This document shows positions 49,855 through 61,658 of a DNA stretch of 64,000 nucleotides, piece after piece (position 1 is the first letter of the stretch; the number at the start of each line of letters is the position of its first letter). Below the pieces are notes generated by a model. It searched no databases. It saw only the letters and a program-made list of their open reading frames with translations, and was not told where the DNA came from. The translations under genes and the position numbers were made by a program. Source of the DNA: Sciurus carolinensis (Eukaryota; Chordata; Mammalia; Rodentia; Sciuridae); contig NC_062224.1 in assembly GCF_902686445.1 (NCBI RefSeq), positions 54,559,156-54,623,155 on the forward strand, written 5' to 3'.

Positions 49855-49960
49855 AGAGGCTAGCCTTGCAATGAAAAGAGAGGATCCCAGAGTCACACAG
49901 CACAGGTTCAAGTCCTAACTTCATTTTTCAGTTTCTTTCTCTGTTGAAAGAAAGGAAGGA
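49855..49960 (+). mobile_element. MIR SINE fragment
   Basis: 'aagagaggatcccagagtca', 'cacagcacaggttcaagtcc', 'taacttcatttttcagtttc' resemble the MIR 5' half. Confidence 0.45.
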
Positions 49961-51540
49961 AAAAGGAAAAAGACATCAACAAACCTTCTGACTGATGTTT
50001 GAACAGGACCTTTTTGAATGACACCACCACTATATTATTTAGCATAGATTTGGTAGTGGATGTGAATGAATTAAAGGTTGGTGGTAGGAGTGTGTAAGAA
50101 ACACTCCTCTCCATCTTCTAGTATATTCTATATAATACGTGTTGTCTAACTGCCACAGAACATCCACTGATTGCATCTCAAAGCCGTTTCTGGAGAAGTG
50201 CTTTAAAATAATAGAAAATAACAGAAAGTATTAATTTTTATTTAATTTCTATTAACAAAAGCAATATGATATGATATTATTTCTTGTACATTGGTTCAGG
50301 GTATTTACCAAGTTGGCCAGGTTACCCGTTTCTAGCTCAGAGCCAGAATTCGAATAAAATGATCCACACTGCAGCTTCTGGTCTCCCCCATACACATTCC
50401 TGCTGTCTGGAGGGACCCGAAGCAAACGTTCCTGATATATTTGGAAGAGAACAAAAGTTAGTACAGAACAGCGTTTGACCTCTGTCTTGTATTAATGTGA
50501 AACTTAGGCTGCCCTGCACGAACTTCCGAAAGCGACATATCTCCCTGCGGGATCAGTGACAGAGGGACAGCTGGCCAGCCTCAGAGCAAGCGTGGCCCCA
50601 TAAGGACTGCAAAGCTGTCCTATTAGAAAAGCAAGGGTAAGAGGCTCCTCCCCAGCTGGTGCTTTTGTAGGTACTTTCTCATCAAGAGTCATCGCAAAGT
50701 CAGGGTCACAGAGTCACCAATCCATGGGGATTTGGTAACAATAAGACTATGTCCTGTTAGTCTCATGATTTCAGAAATCTATGAATATTAAAGAAATGCA
50801 TGTTGCTCCCTATAAGAAAATATTGATTAAACTTCTTTACCCGAGTGTCAAGTATACTAGGAATTAATAAAGCAAATTAGATTGATAGGAAACATTGATC
50901 TCTAATTCAGGTAGAAGATTGAGACCTTGGGCAGATAAAGAAATCAAAAACAGTAGAAGCACCCTGTATGTTGTGAATAGCTCTGAAGTCAGAGTTGATT
51001 CTTTGACTTGATAAAATCAAGAAGGTTCTTTAATACTTAATATTGATAATTTAACAATAAACAAGATTTATTTTCATTTACATATATGTATATATGCATG
51101 TATGCATTGGCAATCATCCTTAGAGGGTACAAGATAAAGTCAGGCTTAACATTCTGAAGTCTCAATTAAATCACATTATAAACCCAAGCACCTTGATTCC
51201 TTTATCCTGAATGGTTGCACCATTCTGTATCTTTATTGAACAGAAGAAAACATGCTCAATACTTTCCAAGCCCCAGCTCATTTCCATGCAGACTTTCTTA
51301 CATATTTTAGGAATTAATGGTCTCCCCCACTCTGGGCTTGTGGTTTATATGTATGCAGTTGGCATCTTTGGCATTATTTCATTTAAAGGTATTTGCTATT
51401 GCATACACTGATATTAATGTTCAACTCTGCCTTCATTATTAATGCAGTATACCATGACCTTCAGAAGGTCATGATGTCATGTGCCAGGGTGGAACCTCTA
51501 AGACACAAATTAATAAGTGTTCCCCAATTATTAAAATATA
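49961..51540. other. Unassigned non-coding stretch
   Basis: No recognised exon. A patch at 50,510-50,660 carries several CpGs ('gaacttccgaaagcgacat') but is too sparse to call an island. Confidence 0.4.
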
Positions 51541-51542
51541 CC

Positions 51543-51700
51543 AGACATCATTAGCCTATGTACATGTATGATTACACGAATGGTATGAATCTACATTGTG
51601 CACAACCATAGAAATGAAAGGATGTATCCCATTTGTGTACAACGGATCAAAATGCAGTCTGTAAAAGTAAAAAAAATAATTTAAAAAAAGAACAAAAACA
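51543..51700 (+). mobile_element. L1 LINE 3'UTR fragment
   Basis: 'catgtatgattacacgaatg', 'gtatgaatctacattgtgca', 'caaccatagaaatgaaagga', 'cccatttgtgtacaacggat' and an A-rich tail containing 'aataattt'. A short young-type L1 3' end. Confidence 0.8.
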
Positions 51701-51770
51701 GAAGAATGAAAAAAAAATATACCTGCTGCTGTAGCGTGTTGACTACTTACAGCACTAAATTTGTCCCCGA

Positions 51771-52205
51771 GATGGGTTTCACACTCCCATCTTTCCCTCT
51801 CCTGTGTGTTACTTTCCTAACACTTCCATAACTTTCACAAACTGGGGGGGCTTAAAGCACCAAAATTTTATTTGCTCACACTTTGGGAAGTTAGGAGTAC
51901 AAAATCAATGTGCTGGCACGGCCATTCTTTCTCTGAAATCTTAGGGGACTCTCCTTGCCTCTTCCTGGCATCTTGTTGTGGCTGCAGTCTTTGGTGTTCC
52001 TGGTTGGTTACTGCAGCACTTCAATCTCTGTCTCTTGTGGTCACAGGGCATTCTGCTCTCTGTGTGTTTTGATCTTCTCTTTTTTTAAGGTCACCAGTCA
52101 CATTAGATTAGGGTTTACTCCAGTGACCACATCTTAACTTGATTACATCTGCACAAACTCTATTTCCAAATAAGATCACAGTAACCAGTTCACAGTAACC
52201 CATAA
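51771..52205 (-). mobile_element. MaLR/MLT1-like LTR, antisense
   Basis: In reverse complement it reads, in order, a 'taatctaatgtgactggtg' block, 'gaagaggcaaggagagtccc', 'agcaaataaaattttggtgc' (with AATAAA) and 'tttaagcccccccagtttgt', the layout of MLT1-type LTRs. No adjoining internal sequence; probably solo. Subfamily uncertain. Confidence 0.6.
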
Positions 52206-53049
52206 TACCCAGTAACTTCTGTCATAGCTTCCTAGTCTTTCCCAAGGCCTTTTCTAATAAGCTTCCATCACTCACCCTTATCTGATCCCCTACCTTCATC
52301 ATTGAACCACAAAGGAGCCCTAAGTCCATTAGCTGTTTCTCTGCCTTGCTCGCATACGATGCTTTTTATACAGTATCTAGGAGACAAGAAAAAAAATTAC
52401 CATAAAAAAGTAATGTTGACTCCATCAACTGAGATATATTTTTAGGAGGGAATGAAGGAAAGTAGGTAATAACAAAGAGCAAATTTCTGACTGGTGCTGG
52501 ATGTCACAGTCTAAAGGCATAGTCCTAGTGATGATAATAAAAAGCCACTGACAACATGTTTTTAATGAGAAATATTTTTCTTCTTCCTGTTATGATGTAT
52601 AAAGATCATTGCATTTTAAGGAATGGTCAAAGTTTTGCTATCTCTAGGTTTGTCAACCCTGTGTAGATGACAGTATGTTTCCTTAATATCTCCAGAGTTG
52701 TGTTTGATTTGTAACTGGGGAGTTTAAAAAACATTGAAACATTCAAACAGACAGCTGGAGATGCTCCACCAGTGCATTTGACTTTGAAATTCAGCAGGCA
52801 TCTTCACTGTCATAATTCTTATGTCAAATGCCCAGCAGGGTGCTTTGTAAGTGAAATGCATTTTCAATCTTGAATTCATCAGTGGGAAAAACAGAACCAA
52901 ATTTTAATTTTGTTCCCTGTTACCTAGACTTGATGACCACTAAAACTTTATGTTGTAGGAGAATTACTGCATAATGAATGCCTCACTGTATCTTCACCAG
53001 AATGGGGATAAATTAGAATGATAGAACATCTTCTTAAGGATCTATTGAG
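52206..53049. other. Unassigned non-coding stretch
   Basis: No recognised exon or repeat. Confidence 0.4.
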
Positions 53050-53210
53050 CTCTCTGCTTTCAATGAGTAAGCTCATCTAAACCTCTCAACACATTAACCC
53101 AGATATGATTTTTCTCTTTATATAGATGAAACTGAGCCTTACCTAGCCAATTAACTGAAGAACTGGAACATGAATTCAAACCTTCTATACTCTAAAATTC
53201 CTTTTCTATC
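53050..53210 (-). mobile_element. MIR SINE, antisense
   Basis: 'cttcctttctcttt'-type MIR blocks are seen as 'tttatatagatgaaactgag', 'ccttacctagccaattaact' and 'ggaacatgaattcaaacctt', corresponding to 'tttacagatgaggaaactga' and 'gattcgaacccaggtc'. Confidence 0.55.
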
Positions 53211-53309
53211 TTACAATATACATGTTCATGTCAGAAAAAATAATGTGTTCTAATTCTAAAGCACTTTACAACCTAGAAATACACAGTTAAAGCATATCAG
53301 TCATTTTCA

Positions 53310-53665
53310 AGAGAAAAACTTTAGACCAATTAAATTTAACAGAGTTTACTTGAGCAAATAACTAATTTGACAACACTCAGAATCAGAAGAGATCCAGAAA
53401 GTTCTGTTCTGATGTGTGGGCAGAACATGAAAGTATTTATAGATAGAATAAGGAAGTCAAGTACGGAAATTGCTTAATTGGTTACAACTAGGTGCTTACC
53501 TTGTTTGGGTATGGTCTAATCAATTGACCACCTATCACTGACTAAAGATTGGCTACTTGTGACTGGCTGACACCCAGCAGTTTTTATATTCCTATGTTAA
53601 ACTTTCATTTTGTTTACATACTAAGTTAGGTTGTAGTCTTGGGTAGGAGTCAACCTTACAACAAA
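53310..53665. mobile_element. Candidate ancient LTR-like repeat, family unknown
   Basis: 'cagagtttacttgagcaaat', 'cagaaagttctgttctgatg', 'aaagtatttatagatagaat' and 'gactggctgacacccagcag' read like an old mammalian interspersed repeat that I recall but cannot name. Borders are approximate and no terminal TG/CA pair is clear. Confidence 0.3.
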
Positions 53666-54089
53666 TTTAATATAAAAGTCACAATCTCACTACTATTAAC
53701 TTTTCTGTCTGCTTATTTTTTGCGTATTTGAATTTATATGTAAAATTCCAATATTGAGTTTTATTTCACAATGTATCAGAACATTTTAATGATATTTAAA
53801 TGAAATAATTTATTGTTTATAGAATTTTTCTATTTGTTCTTTTTAGATGAAAGAATGCATAAACCATTCACTGATTGCATAACATTCCAGATATGAATAC
53901 ATTTAACCAATCCCTCTTATTAGACATTTAATAGTTGTTAGAGATCTGCCATTATAAATAAATTTGTAAAAAGTTTCATATTTAACAGTATCTGTATATT
54001 CTGGGTGTTTTTGAAGATAAATTATGAGAGGTGACCCTAGAGTTTTGCAAATTCAACTTTTGTTGTTGTTTTGTTGAAGATGGACATAA
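53666..54089. other. Unassigned AT-rich stretch
   Basis: No recognised exon or repeat. Confidence 0.4.
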
Positions 54090-54196
54090 TACCTTTATAT
54101 TATTTATTTATTTATTTTTATGTGGTGCTGAGGATCGAACCCAGAGCCTCACACATGCTAGGCAAGCGCTCTACTACCATGCCACAACGCCAGCCC
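54090..54196 (-). mobile_element. Sciurid-type tRNA-derived SINE, antisense
   Basis: 'tatgtggtgctgaggatcga', 'acccagagcctcacacatgc', 'taggcaagcgctctactacc', 'atgccacaacgccagccc', preceded by a TTTA-rich tail (54,096-54,120). Antisense B box 'ggatcgaaccc' is intact and the antisense A-box region is slightly damaged ('ctaccatgcca'). Confidence 0.9.
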
Positions 54197-54879
54197 GAAC
54201 ATTTAATTAATATTAATTTCCTCATGTTTATACCTTTGTTATCTATTACAAGCTAAATTTGGAATTTTATATATCAACTAAGAGATTTTTCAAGCTTTTC
54301 AGTTTTCAGCAATCTCTTCTTTACCATTTATTTGTTTGTTCATTTATTGGAGACCGATACCCTCAAAATGGGCTCATGGCAGAGCCAAGCACAGTGTGAA
54401 ACCCCAAGTACTTATACAAATTACACTGTACACCTCAGAAACTTGTTCTTCCGCAATCCTGAATGATTTTACCATTCCCCATCTCCTTTGACTGGAAAAG
54501 AAATCTCAGTTATTTTCTAAACTCCAACTCATTTCTGTGGGAGATTTTGTTTGTCTCTATAACAGAAGGTTTTGTGAGCAATGTATATATTTTATGACAT
54601 TATTTAATTATTCTATTAAAAAGAAAATAATATAAAAAATGAATACTGATGTGAGAAGGAGAAAAATGAAAATTATTAGAGTCAAAGTAGCAAGTTTTTT
54701 GCCCTCATTTGATCCTTACCAGACTTCAGTTATTTGTGTTCAATTATAAAAGCAAAAATTAAGACATGCATATGAAATGCTGGAAATGTATTATAAAAAA
54801 CTGAGATCTAAAAATTGAAGTGCAGTTAAGGATATTATGATTTTGATTAAGTAATAAATACTTCCTTTTAGAACTATTT

Positions 54880-55015
54880 CTTAATATGTGGCCTGTGGCC
54901 TGACTGTATGAGTAACTTGGGGTGTTTTTCAATAATGCAAATTCTCCTGCCTTGACCAGAAATAAAGGTTAAAACCAGAAATGGCATTTAAACAAATTCC
55001 TCAGAAGAATCTCAT
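54880..55015 (-). mobile_element. Possible MER5-like hAT fossil, antisense
   Basis: 'aataatgcaaattctcctgc' and 'acaaattcctcagaagaatc' resemble the antisense MER5A middle. Weak. Confidence 0.3.
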
Positions 55016-57539
55016 AAACTTTAAAATTTGATGGCATCTTCCCAAAAAACTTATTTTCCTACTGATCAGGTTTCCCATGTTTGGCAATTGAGTGGACTTT
55101 TAGAAAACATGATTCTGTCAAGAAATATCTATAGTACAAATGCTGTTAAAGGCTGTTCCTATACATATCCACAGTGCTTGAAAACATTTCTCCACACTGC
55201 ATGCCACAGTACATGAGATTGCCTGCATCTTTTTAAGCAGTGTTATTCACTGAATGACAGTTTAATTTACCCAAGTTGAATTTGTTGTTTGTCTCTTGTC
55301 ATTTTGTTCTGTTTTTAATGAGAATGACTTGAAAATTAGTAGGAGTGTGTGTTAAAAAAATTGATGTGTTTTTGCAATTGATTTGTTTACATCCACATTT
55401 ACCCTTTGGCAAGGAATAGAGGGTGGGGCATTGCAGTTCAGATGCACAGTCACACTCTGAAAGCCAACCCTCTGAAATCCACTTCCTACTGAGGAACGAA
55501 GCCCATTTTTGCTGTATTTTCTTCTATTTGATATTTAAGTTGTAAAGTTTGACAATTCAGCTTAATACAAATAACTTATTAACTGAAAGTAAATTTAAAA
55601 TAATAGTAAATGCTGAGTAATTTAAATTAGGCAAAATATATTTTATTCTATAGCATAAGGGGTTGGTGTTTTACAGTGAATAATATTTCACCCCTAATTT
55701 ACCTTATATTTTTGCATTTTAGACTATATATGATTTTATGTATAAATTATATATAGATCTTTATATATGCATAGATATAGATAACCTAGAACTCTATGAT
55801 GCATACATATATATGTATATAATCATATCATACATAATTTCCTGCTTTAATTAGCCCTTAATTAAAAAAATGCTGGTCCTAATCCTATTATTTTGGGGGG
55901 ACTTTCATGGTAACATTAACATTAGTAAACAGCTTTGGTGATTTTCCTCCTGATTTCATGTTAATGACTGCTTCATGGTAAACATTAAGCAGTTTTCCCC
56001 CAGTTAGTCTGGAGTGGAGGAAACTTCCTCCATGTGAAAGATAATATTTTGGACATTTAGTCAGTGTGTTCTCTTGTCACACTCATTCCCCATGTGCCAC
56101 CCATGCTTTATGGTTGTAGCAACAGGATGAGGAGAGAAGGAATGTATTCAGTGCTCAGCTTCCGAGTTTCAAAATAGGCCTTCATTTGCCTTCCACTCCA
56201 GGACACTTTTGATTGTGAAAGGAAACACCATTAACAGTGCAGGGATAACAGGTATAAACCTGGACTGTCCCTTGATACACTGGAGAGACTTATGGTCAAC
56301 CCAGTCACAAAGAATAAAGTCGAAATAATGCATAAAAATGTCAGAGCAAGTGTTTTCTGCTGATAAACAGAAAACATTTTCCAAGCTGGCAAGAGACAGG
56401 TGAGAGTGAAGGAAAGCCACTGAGTTGGGAATAATCCAGTATCCTCAGAAACGTCCTGGTGGGATGCCTTCATTCCCTTCCACAGATAAATCCTTTAGAC
56501 AAGAGGGTACCTGTGCTTAATCCTGGGTGAATTTAGGAAAGCAAGCAATGTCCTAGAGTTAATCTTACCCTCTAAGTGTGAAGCTGACTTGACTATAGGC
56601 ACAGGTGGCTCCACTAGGCTGACTAGGGCCATGCCCACCCCTGGGTGACATTGGCAGTAGGCAAAAGAGTGAGGACAGGGCACAGAGAGAAAATCCCTCT
56701 GTTGGAGACCTAGAAGATGGGGTAACTGATGCTACTGGGAAAGGACAGCTAGTGTGAGGAAAAATAACTAGTTTCAGGCAAGAACAGCCAAGGAAGGATA
56801 ACAGTTGAGGACCATGGAACAAAGATGAGTGTGACAGAATCATACTCTGTATTTGGAAAATAATTATGACAAAGTTATGGAGGCTATGTCAGGGATAGAA
56901 TGTATATGGCATTTCCAGCTACCCACGTAGCTAAACTAGAAATCCTCAAGTCATCTTTTGTTGCTCCCCTCCCTCCTTTTACCTTCTGATAAAAATGACG
57001 AGCAGGTCCTATAGTGTTACTCTTGAGTCTTCTTTTCATCTCAGTCCCCCAAACCATTGCTCTACCTCAGACTTTCTCTCTTTCATGTACTTTTAAAATG
57101 ACTTTCTTTCAGCCACTACTCTCCCCTTTCAGGAGTTCTTAATCTTTTGTAGATCACAAAACCCTCTGAGAGTCTATTAAGGTGGACAGAACTGAGCTAA
57201 AACTCTAACCACTCACCACCTATGACTCTATGGGCATTTACATCAGGGCTAGCTCAGTGGATAAGATGCACACCTGATTTCAAAGATTTCAAAGGAAAAA
57301 AATGAAGTGTCAAATAAATTATTATTAATTTTAAGTGATAATACTAATATTGAAATAACATTTTTGATATATTGGGTTAAGTAAATTATTAATCACATAC
57401 ACAATTTAAGTTTCTGTTTAATTGTTGGTGTCCATGATCCTGTTCAGGATTGGTGGAATCCAGGTAGAAAGCTATAGCTCTAGTTTGTTCAGTAGAAAGC
57501 TCTCTGACAGGTCTTTCAAAAAAACAAATATAAAAATGT
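55016..57539. other. Unassigned non-coding stretch
   Basis: Contains an AT/TA-rich patch at 55,725-55,840 and an isolated A-box-like 'tagctcagtgg' at 57,250-57,260 with no B box. Overlapping frames at 56,169-56,843 lack domains. No exon recognised. Confidence 0.45.
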
Positions 57540-58110
57540 CATGGCAGTGGCTTAAAATATTGAATGAATATGGCATTGCCTACAGATGAGGTATACGTTT
57601 CTGTAATATCACACTCAAGACTCTTCTCAATATGACCTAATTTACTTTCCCAGCCTGATTTCCTGACACATCCTGACTGCACACATACATGTGTTCTCCA
57701 GCTCCCGCAAACAATCTGACCTTCTCTCAAACAGGCATGCACAAGGGCTTCTGACCTTTCCTTATCCTCTCTCTGCCTAGGTATGCCCCCCTTCCAACTT
57801 TTCACCTGTCTAAATCCTGCTTATTCAACAAGGCCCCCTTCAAATATCATTTCCTCTGTTAATCCTTTTCTGTCATCAAAGATTGAGTTGGTTTCTCCTC
57901 TATAATGTGTCCCATTGCAGTTTGCTCACATCACTATTATGTCCGTTTGCTTCATATTGAAGCTATGCATGCACTTACATGTGGGTATTTCATATTTCAT
58001 CTGTCTTCCATACTGCAATATGAACTCTTTTAGGCCATGAATTATTATATTCCATTTTTGCTTCTCTAGTGTTCACATATGGTGTGTATGGTTTTTCTAT
58101 GAATAAAAAG
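57540..58110 (+). mobile_element. L2 LINE, long 3' fragment
   Basis: The longest L2 here: 'cttctcaatatgacctaatt', 'cacatgtgttctcc'-type block at 57,686-57,702, 'tgcttattcaacaaggcccc', 'cttcaaatatcatttcctct', 'gttaatccttttctgtcatc', 'gaactcttttaggccatgaa' and the end 'gtttttctatgaataaaaag', all in L2 order. The minus-strand frame over it is not a gene. Confidence 0.85.
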
Positions 58111-58493
58111 AGAGATCTCAGAATGAGAGCACATTAGATCCTTGGATAAGTGAATAAAGGTCAAAACTGTGTTGATAAAATAGTAGGAATGGAAAAGGGG
58201 AGAAATAAAGGATATCTGAATCATGGCTTAGATAGAGGAAACGGGGGTGCCAAACAGCATTTTGAATGCATCTCATGGCAGTGAGCGGAGAGAGTGGTGA
58301 TGTGGGAAGTGGGGAAGAGCGGGATTGATGGGAAGGTTAAAGATGACTGAATGGTATGTGGGAAGAAGTTCCAGCAAACACAAAACATTCGACTTTGGCG
58401 CTTGGGTGACATTTGAAAACTCTCAGTGTAGATGAAGTCAAGGAAGAAGATTGAATCAAGGGCAAGAACAAGTTGAAGGGAGGAGATAATTAT

Positions 58494-59080
58494 ATTAGTT
58501 CACTTTTCATTTCTATTTAAAATACCAGAGGCTAAGTACCTTACAAAAAACCAAAAGGGTTATTTAGCTCATGGGTTTTTAAAAACATGATTTTAAATTA
58601 AAAAAAAATTGGTACATTATAATTATACACAGTAGTGGGATTCATTATGCCATAATCATATATGCACATAACATAATTTGATCAAACCCATTTTTCCATA
58701 CCTTCCCTGTCCCTCCCTCCTCCAGTTGTAGAGGCTGAAAGTCCAAGCAGCATTGTTCCAGCTCTGGCAAGGGCCTTTCAGGAAATGAGATCACGGTGAC
58801 AATGGCACATGTGGGAGATGTCACATGGGGAGGCAAGAAACCAGAGACTGAGGAGGGGACAGTCTTGCTCTTGTCCAATAACTCAATCTCAAGGGAAGTA
58901 ACCCAGAGCTTCATGAGGACTACCTTAACCTCTTCTGAAGGTAGCACCTCCAGCAAAATATAGCCATTTCTTTCTTTCTAAGTTCCACCTCTTAAAGGTA
59001 CCCCACCACCTCTCAACATCACCACAGTGACATGAACCCGTAGTGAATAAAACCACATCCAAACTATATAGCAATAACCA
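58494..59080 (-). mobile_element. MaLR-type LTR, antisense, split by an L1 end
   Basis: Left part 'attagttcacttttcatttc', 'aaaataccagaggctaagta', 'ccttacaaaaaacc', 'tttagctcatggg'; right part from 58,725 'gtagaggctgaaagtccaag', 'ggaaatgagatcacggtg', 'tgtcacatggggaggcaaga', 'cttaaaggtaccccaccacc'. These are the antisense blocks of a MaLR LTR. The L1 3' end at 58,578-58,722 separates them, so the LTR is older. The right border is uncertain. Confidence 0.65.
58578..58722 (-). mobile_element. L1 LINE 3' end, antisense, within an LTR
   Basis: 'ttggtacattataattatac', 'acagtagtgggattcattat', 'gccataatcatatatgcaca', 'taacataatttgatcaaacc' is the reverse of an L1 3' end, preceded by its T-rich (A-tail) side at 58,590-58,610. 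Confidence 0.75.
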
Positions 59081-59172
59081 AGACCAGGACTTGGGTGATA
59101 ACATTTAAGTGTTAGAAAGAAGTGGACCCAGCAAGGAAGATAAAGACAAAGAAATCATAAAGATAATTCCCT

Positions 59173-60636
59173 AGAGATCCAAGATGGCGGACTAAAGGGA
59201 GGCTGTATTCCTTGTCACTCCATAACTGCGGTTTCAAGAAGAGGATATCTGTTTCTTGGTGAGGTAGTTTTTGCTGCTTTTCAATTCCCTGCTGTTTACC
59301 CCATTTGTCTGCTGTGATCACCTGCAGTCTGCCAGCATATCGATACCTTTTTGAGTGCAAATTGCTCACTGTCAGGCACCTATCATCTGCCATTTGCCTG
59401 CCTCTCATCTGTCCATCGCCTGCATTTCACGTATCCATCACCCAACGCACGAGGTTCACCTCCCCAACTTCCGACTACAGTCAGCAAACCGATCGCTGAC
59501 AACCAGTGGAGCACCAGCTGCCTGCTGTTGCCTGGAAGTTCTCTGTCACAGTACCTGCAGCTTTGATTATACATGGCTGCTGCCATTTTGAGACAATAGC
59601 CAGGCCCCATAGGACCCCTGGTTGAACTGACTGAGCCCCGTCTCCAGGATCCCTAGCATGACCCATCACTCTCTGCCTCTGGGGCCCTCACATTGACTGA
59701 CTGCTCCCTGCCACCAGGACCCCCAGACCAACTGACTGCGTCCTATCACCGGGACCCCAGACCGATTGTACCTGGCCTCCAGGATTCCCCAACCACAGCA
59801 AACACACCCGACTTCCAGGACCCCTGCCTAACCAACCACACCCCGCCTCCAGGACCTCCAACCAACCATGTCCACACACTGAGCTGCAGCTCCTCATTTG
59901 CCATCACATTTCGAAACCAGAGCGGCCATCTTGGATAATCCTGGAAGCCATAGCTCCAATCCTTAGGTGGGGGAAATCCCATCCTGAGATGCCTGCTGGA
60001 GGCTTGAAGCTCATTGTCAGGTACCTCTCATGCATCAGGCAGCTGAAGACTGGGAGGTTTCATTACTATATGACTGTTATACTGTAGATTTTATTTTTTA
60101 TCCTTATTGAAAAAAATTGTTTTTATTCCTTTACTTTTCTTGCTTCTCTTTTCCTTTTGTTAACCTGTTCCCTCAGAGTCTCTTTCTCCCTTTTTTGCAT
60201 GCTAACATCCAATGTCTTTTGATTACACTCTCACCCTTTCTATTATGTGGATCTCCTGTATATTCTTTTCTTATCCCATTAAGAGCTACATTCTACATCC
60301 CTTTTGTCCTCCATTTGAAACTGCAGACCTTATTGCAAATCTGTTTGTTTTACTGAAGATAATATTTGAACTCATTCTGTTTATTGTGACAATTTTGTTA
60401 TGTCCTCATAGGGGCTATTTGTTCTAGGATTGCATAGTGTCTGAATTGGGCACTGCTAATATTGATCTCCCCTTAAAGAAAGGGTTTTGGAAACCTATAG
60501 GGCCACTATAAGTCTATAGGGGGAAATCTGCAATACCACAGATCTGCACTGCTAGAGGGGATGATACATGAACAACATGAAAAACAAGGGAAGAAAATGA
60601 TCCAAACAAATCTAGATTCTATATTAATAGAATCCA
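59173..60636 (+). promoter_or_regulatory. L1 5'UTR / internal promoter
   Basis: Begins 'gagatccaagatggcggact'. 'caagatggc' (59,180-59,188) is the YY1-type motif found just inside the 5' end of many mammalian L1s, where it directs accurate initiation. This supports a nearly complete 5' end. The region also contains short degenerate CAT/CTG-rich units at 59,335-59,450 and GC-rich tandem units at 59,605-59,880. Antisense frames here lack any feature that would make them an ORF0-like gene. Confidence 0.75.
59605..59880 (+). repeat. Degenerate 30-37 bp tandem units in L1 5'UTR
   Basis: About eight units start with variants of 'ccaggaccccc' and continue with 'gaccaactgactg'-like sequence: starts near 59,607, 59,643, 59,679, 59,715, 59,751, 59,780, 59,816 and 59,850. 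Divergent monomer-like repeats in an L1 5'UTR recall the monomer promoters of mouse and rat L1, though the units here are shorter. Confidence 0.65.
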
Positions 60637-61603
60637 ATGTTAGAAGAAATGTCAGAAAAGGACTTCAGATTATACATGATTAAGATAATTCATGAAGCAA
60701 AGGATGAGATAAGAGAGCAAACGCAGGCAGTGAATGATAATACCAATAAGCTGAAAGAGCACCTGCAGGAAGCAAAAGATCATTTCAACAAAAAGATAGA
60801 GATTCTAAAAAAAAAAAAAAAAAAAAAACAACAACAACAAAAAAGGAAATCTTTGAAAATGAAGGAAACAATAAACCAAATAAAAAAACTCAATGGAAAG
60901 CATCACCAAAAGACTAGACCACTTGGAAGACAGAACCTCAGACAATGAAGACAAAATATTTAATCTTGAAAATAAAGTTGCCCAAACAGAGAAGATGGAA
61001 AGAAATCATGAACAGAATATCCAAGAACTATGGGACATCATGAAAAGACCAAATTTAAGAATTATTGGGATTGAGGAAGGCACAGAGATACAAACCAAAG
61101 GAATGAACAACCTATTCAATGAAATAATAGCAGAAAATTTCCCAAACCTGAAGAATGAAATGGAAAATCAAATACAAGAGGCATACAGATCACCAAATGC
61201 AAAAAATCACAACAGGTCCACACCAAGGCACATTATAATGAAAATGCCTAACATTCAAAATAAAGATAGGATTTTGAAGGCCACAAGAGAAAAGCATCAG
61301 ATTACATATAGGGGGAAACCAATACGGGTAGCAGCAGACTTCTTAACCCAGACTCTAAAAGCTAGAAGGGCCTGGAACAACATATTTCAAGCTCTGAAAG
61401 AACATGTTTGCCAACCAAGAATCCTATACCCAGCAAAACTAACCTTCAGATTTGAAGATGAAATAAAATCCTTCCATGATAAACAAAAGTTAAAAGAATT
61501 TACAAATAGAAACCCTGCACTACAGAATGTTCTCATCAAAATATTCCATGAGGAGAAAATGAAAAACAACAATGTAGGTCAGCAAAGAGAGGAACTACCT
61601 TAG
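60637..61603 (+). pseudogene. L1 ORF1 (RNA-binding chaperone), frameshifted
   Basis: ORF1 protein normally trimerises by a coiled coil and coats L1 RNA. Two overlapping frames carry it: 60,637-60,948 (N-terminal charged coiled coil) and 60,893-61,603 (rest of coiled coil, an RRM with 'NLRIIGIEEG', and the C-terminal domain with 'RPRHI'-like 'TPRHIIMKMP', 'YPAKLTFRF'). The shift falls at or next to the A7 run 60,882-60,888. An A22 plus (CAA)4 tract at 60,807-60,840 adds a lysine-glutamine stretch inside the coiled coil. An ATG at 60,577 that hits a stop at 60,598 may be the ancestral start, so the N terminus is probably damaged too. Confidence 0.93.
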
Positions 61604-61658
61604 AGAAAAACCACTCAAAGAAAAACCAAGCCAACTTAAAAACCAAAAATAAGCCCAA

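Noticed and set aside
56169..56843. Overlapping minus-strand frames of 60-92 codons as exons of one gene
   Set aside because: Different overlapping frames, no conserved motifs and no consistent splice sites.
57246..57280. tRNA gene suggested by 'tagctcagtgg' at 57,250-57,260
   Set aside because: Only an A-box match. No B box, no cloverleaf arms and no A tail follow, so at most a tiny SINE scrap or chance.
59383..59982. Antisense frames in the L1 5'UTR as an ORF0-like gene
   Set aside because: Several overlapping frames of similar length in GC-rich tandem repeats, none with a distinguishing motif. ORF0 is known for primate L1 and cannot be assumed here.
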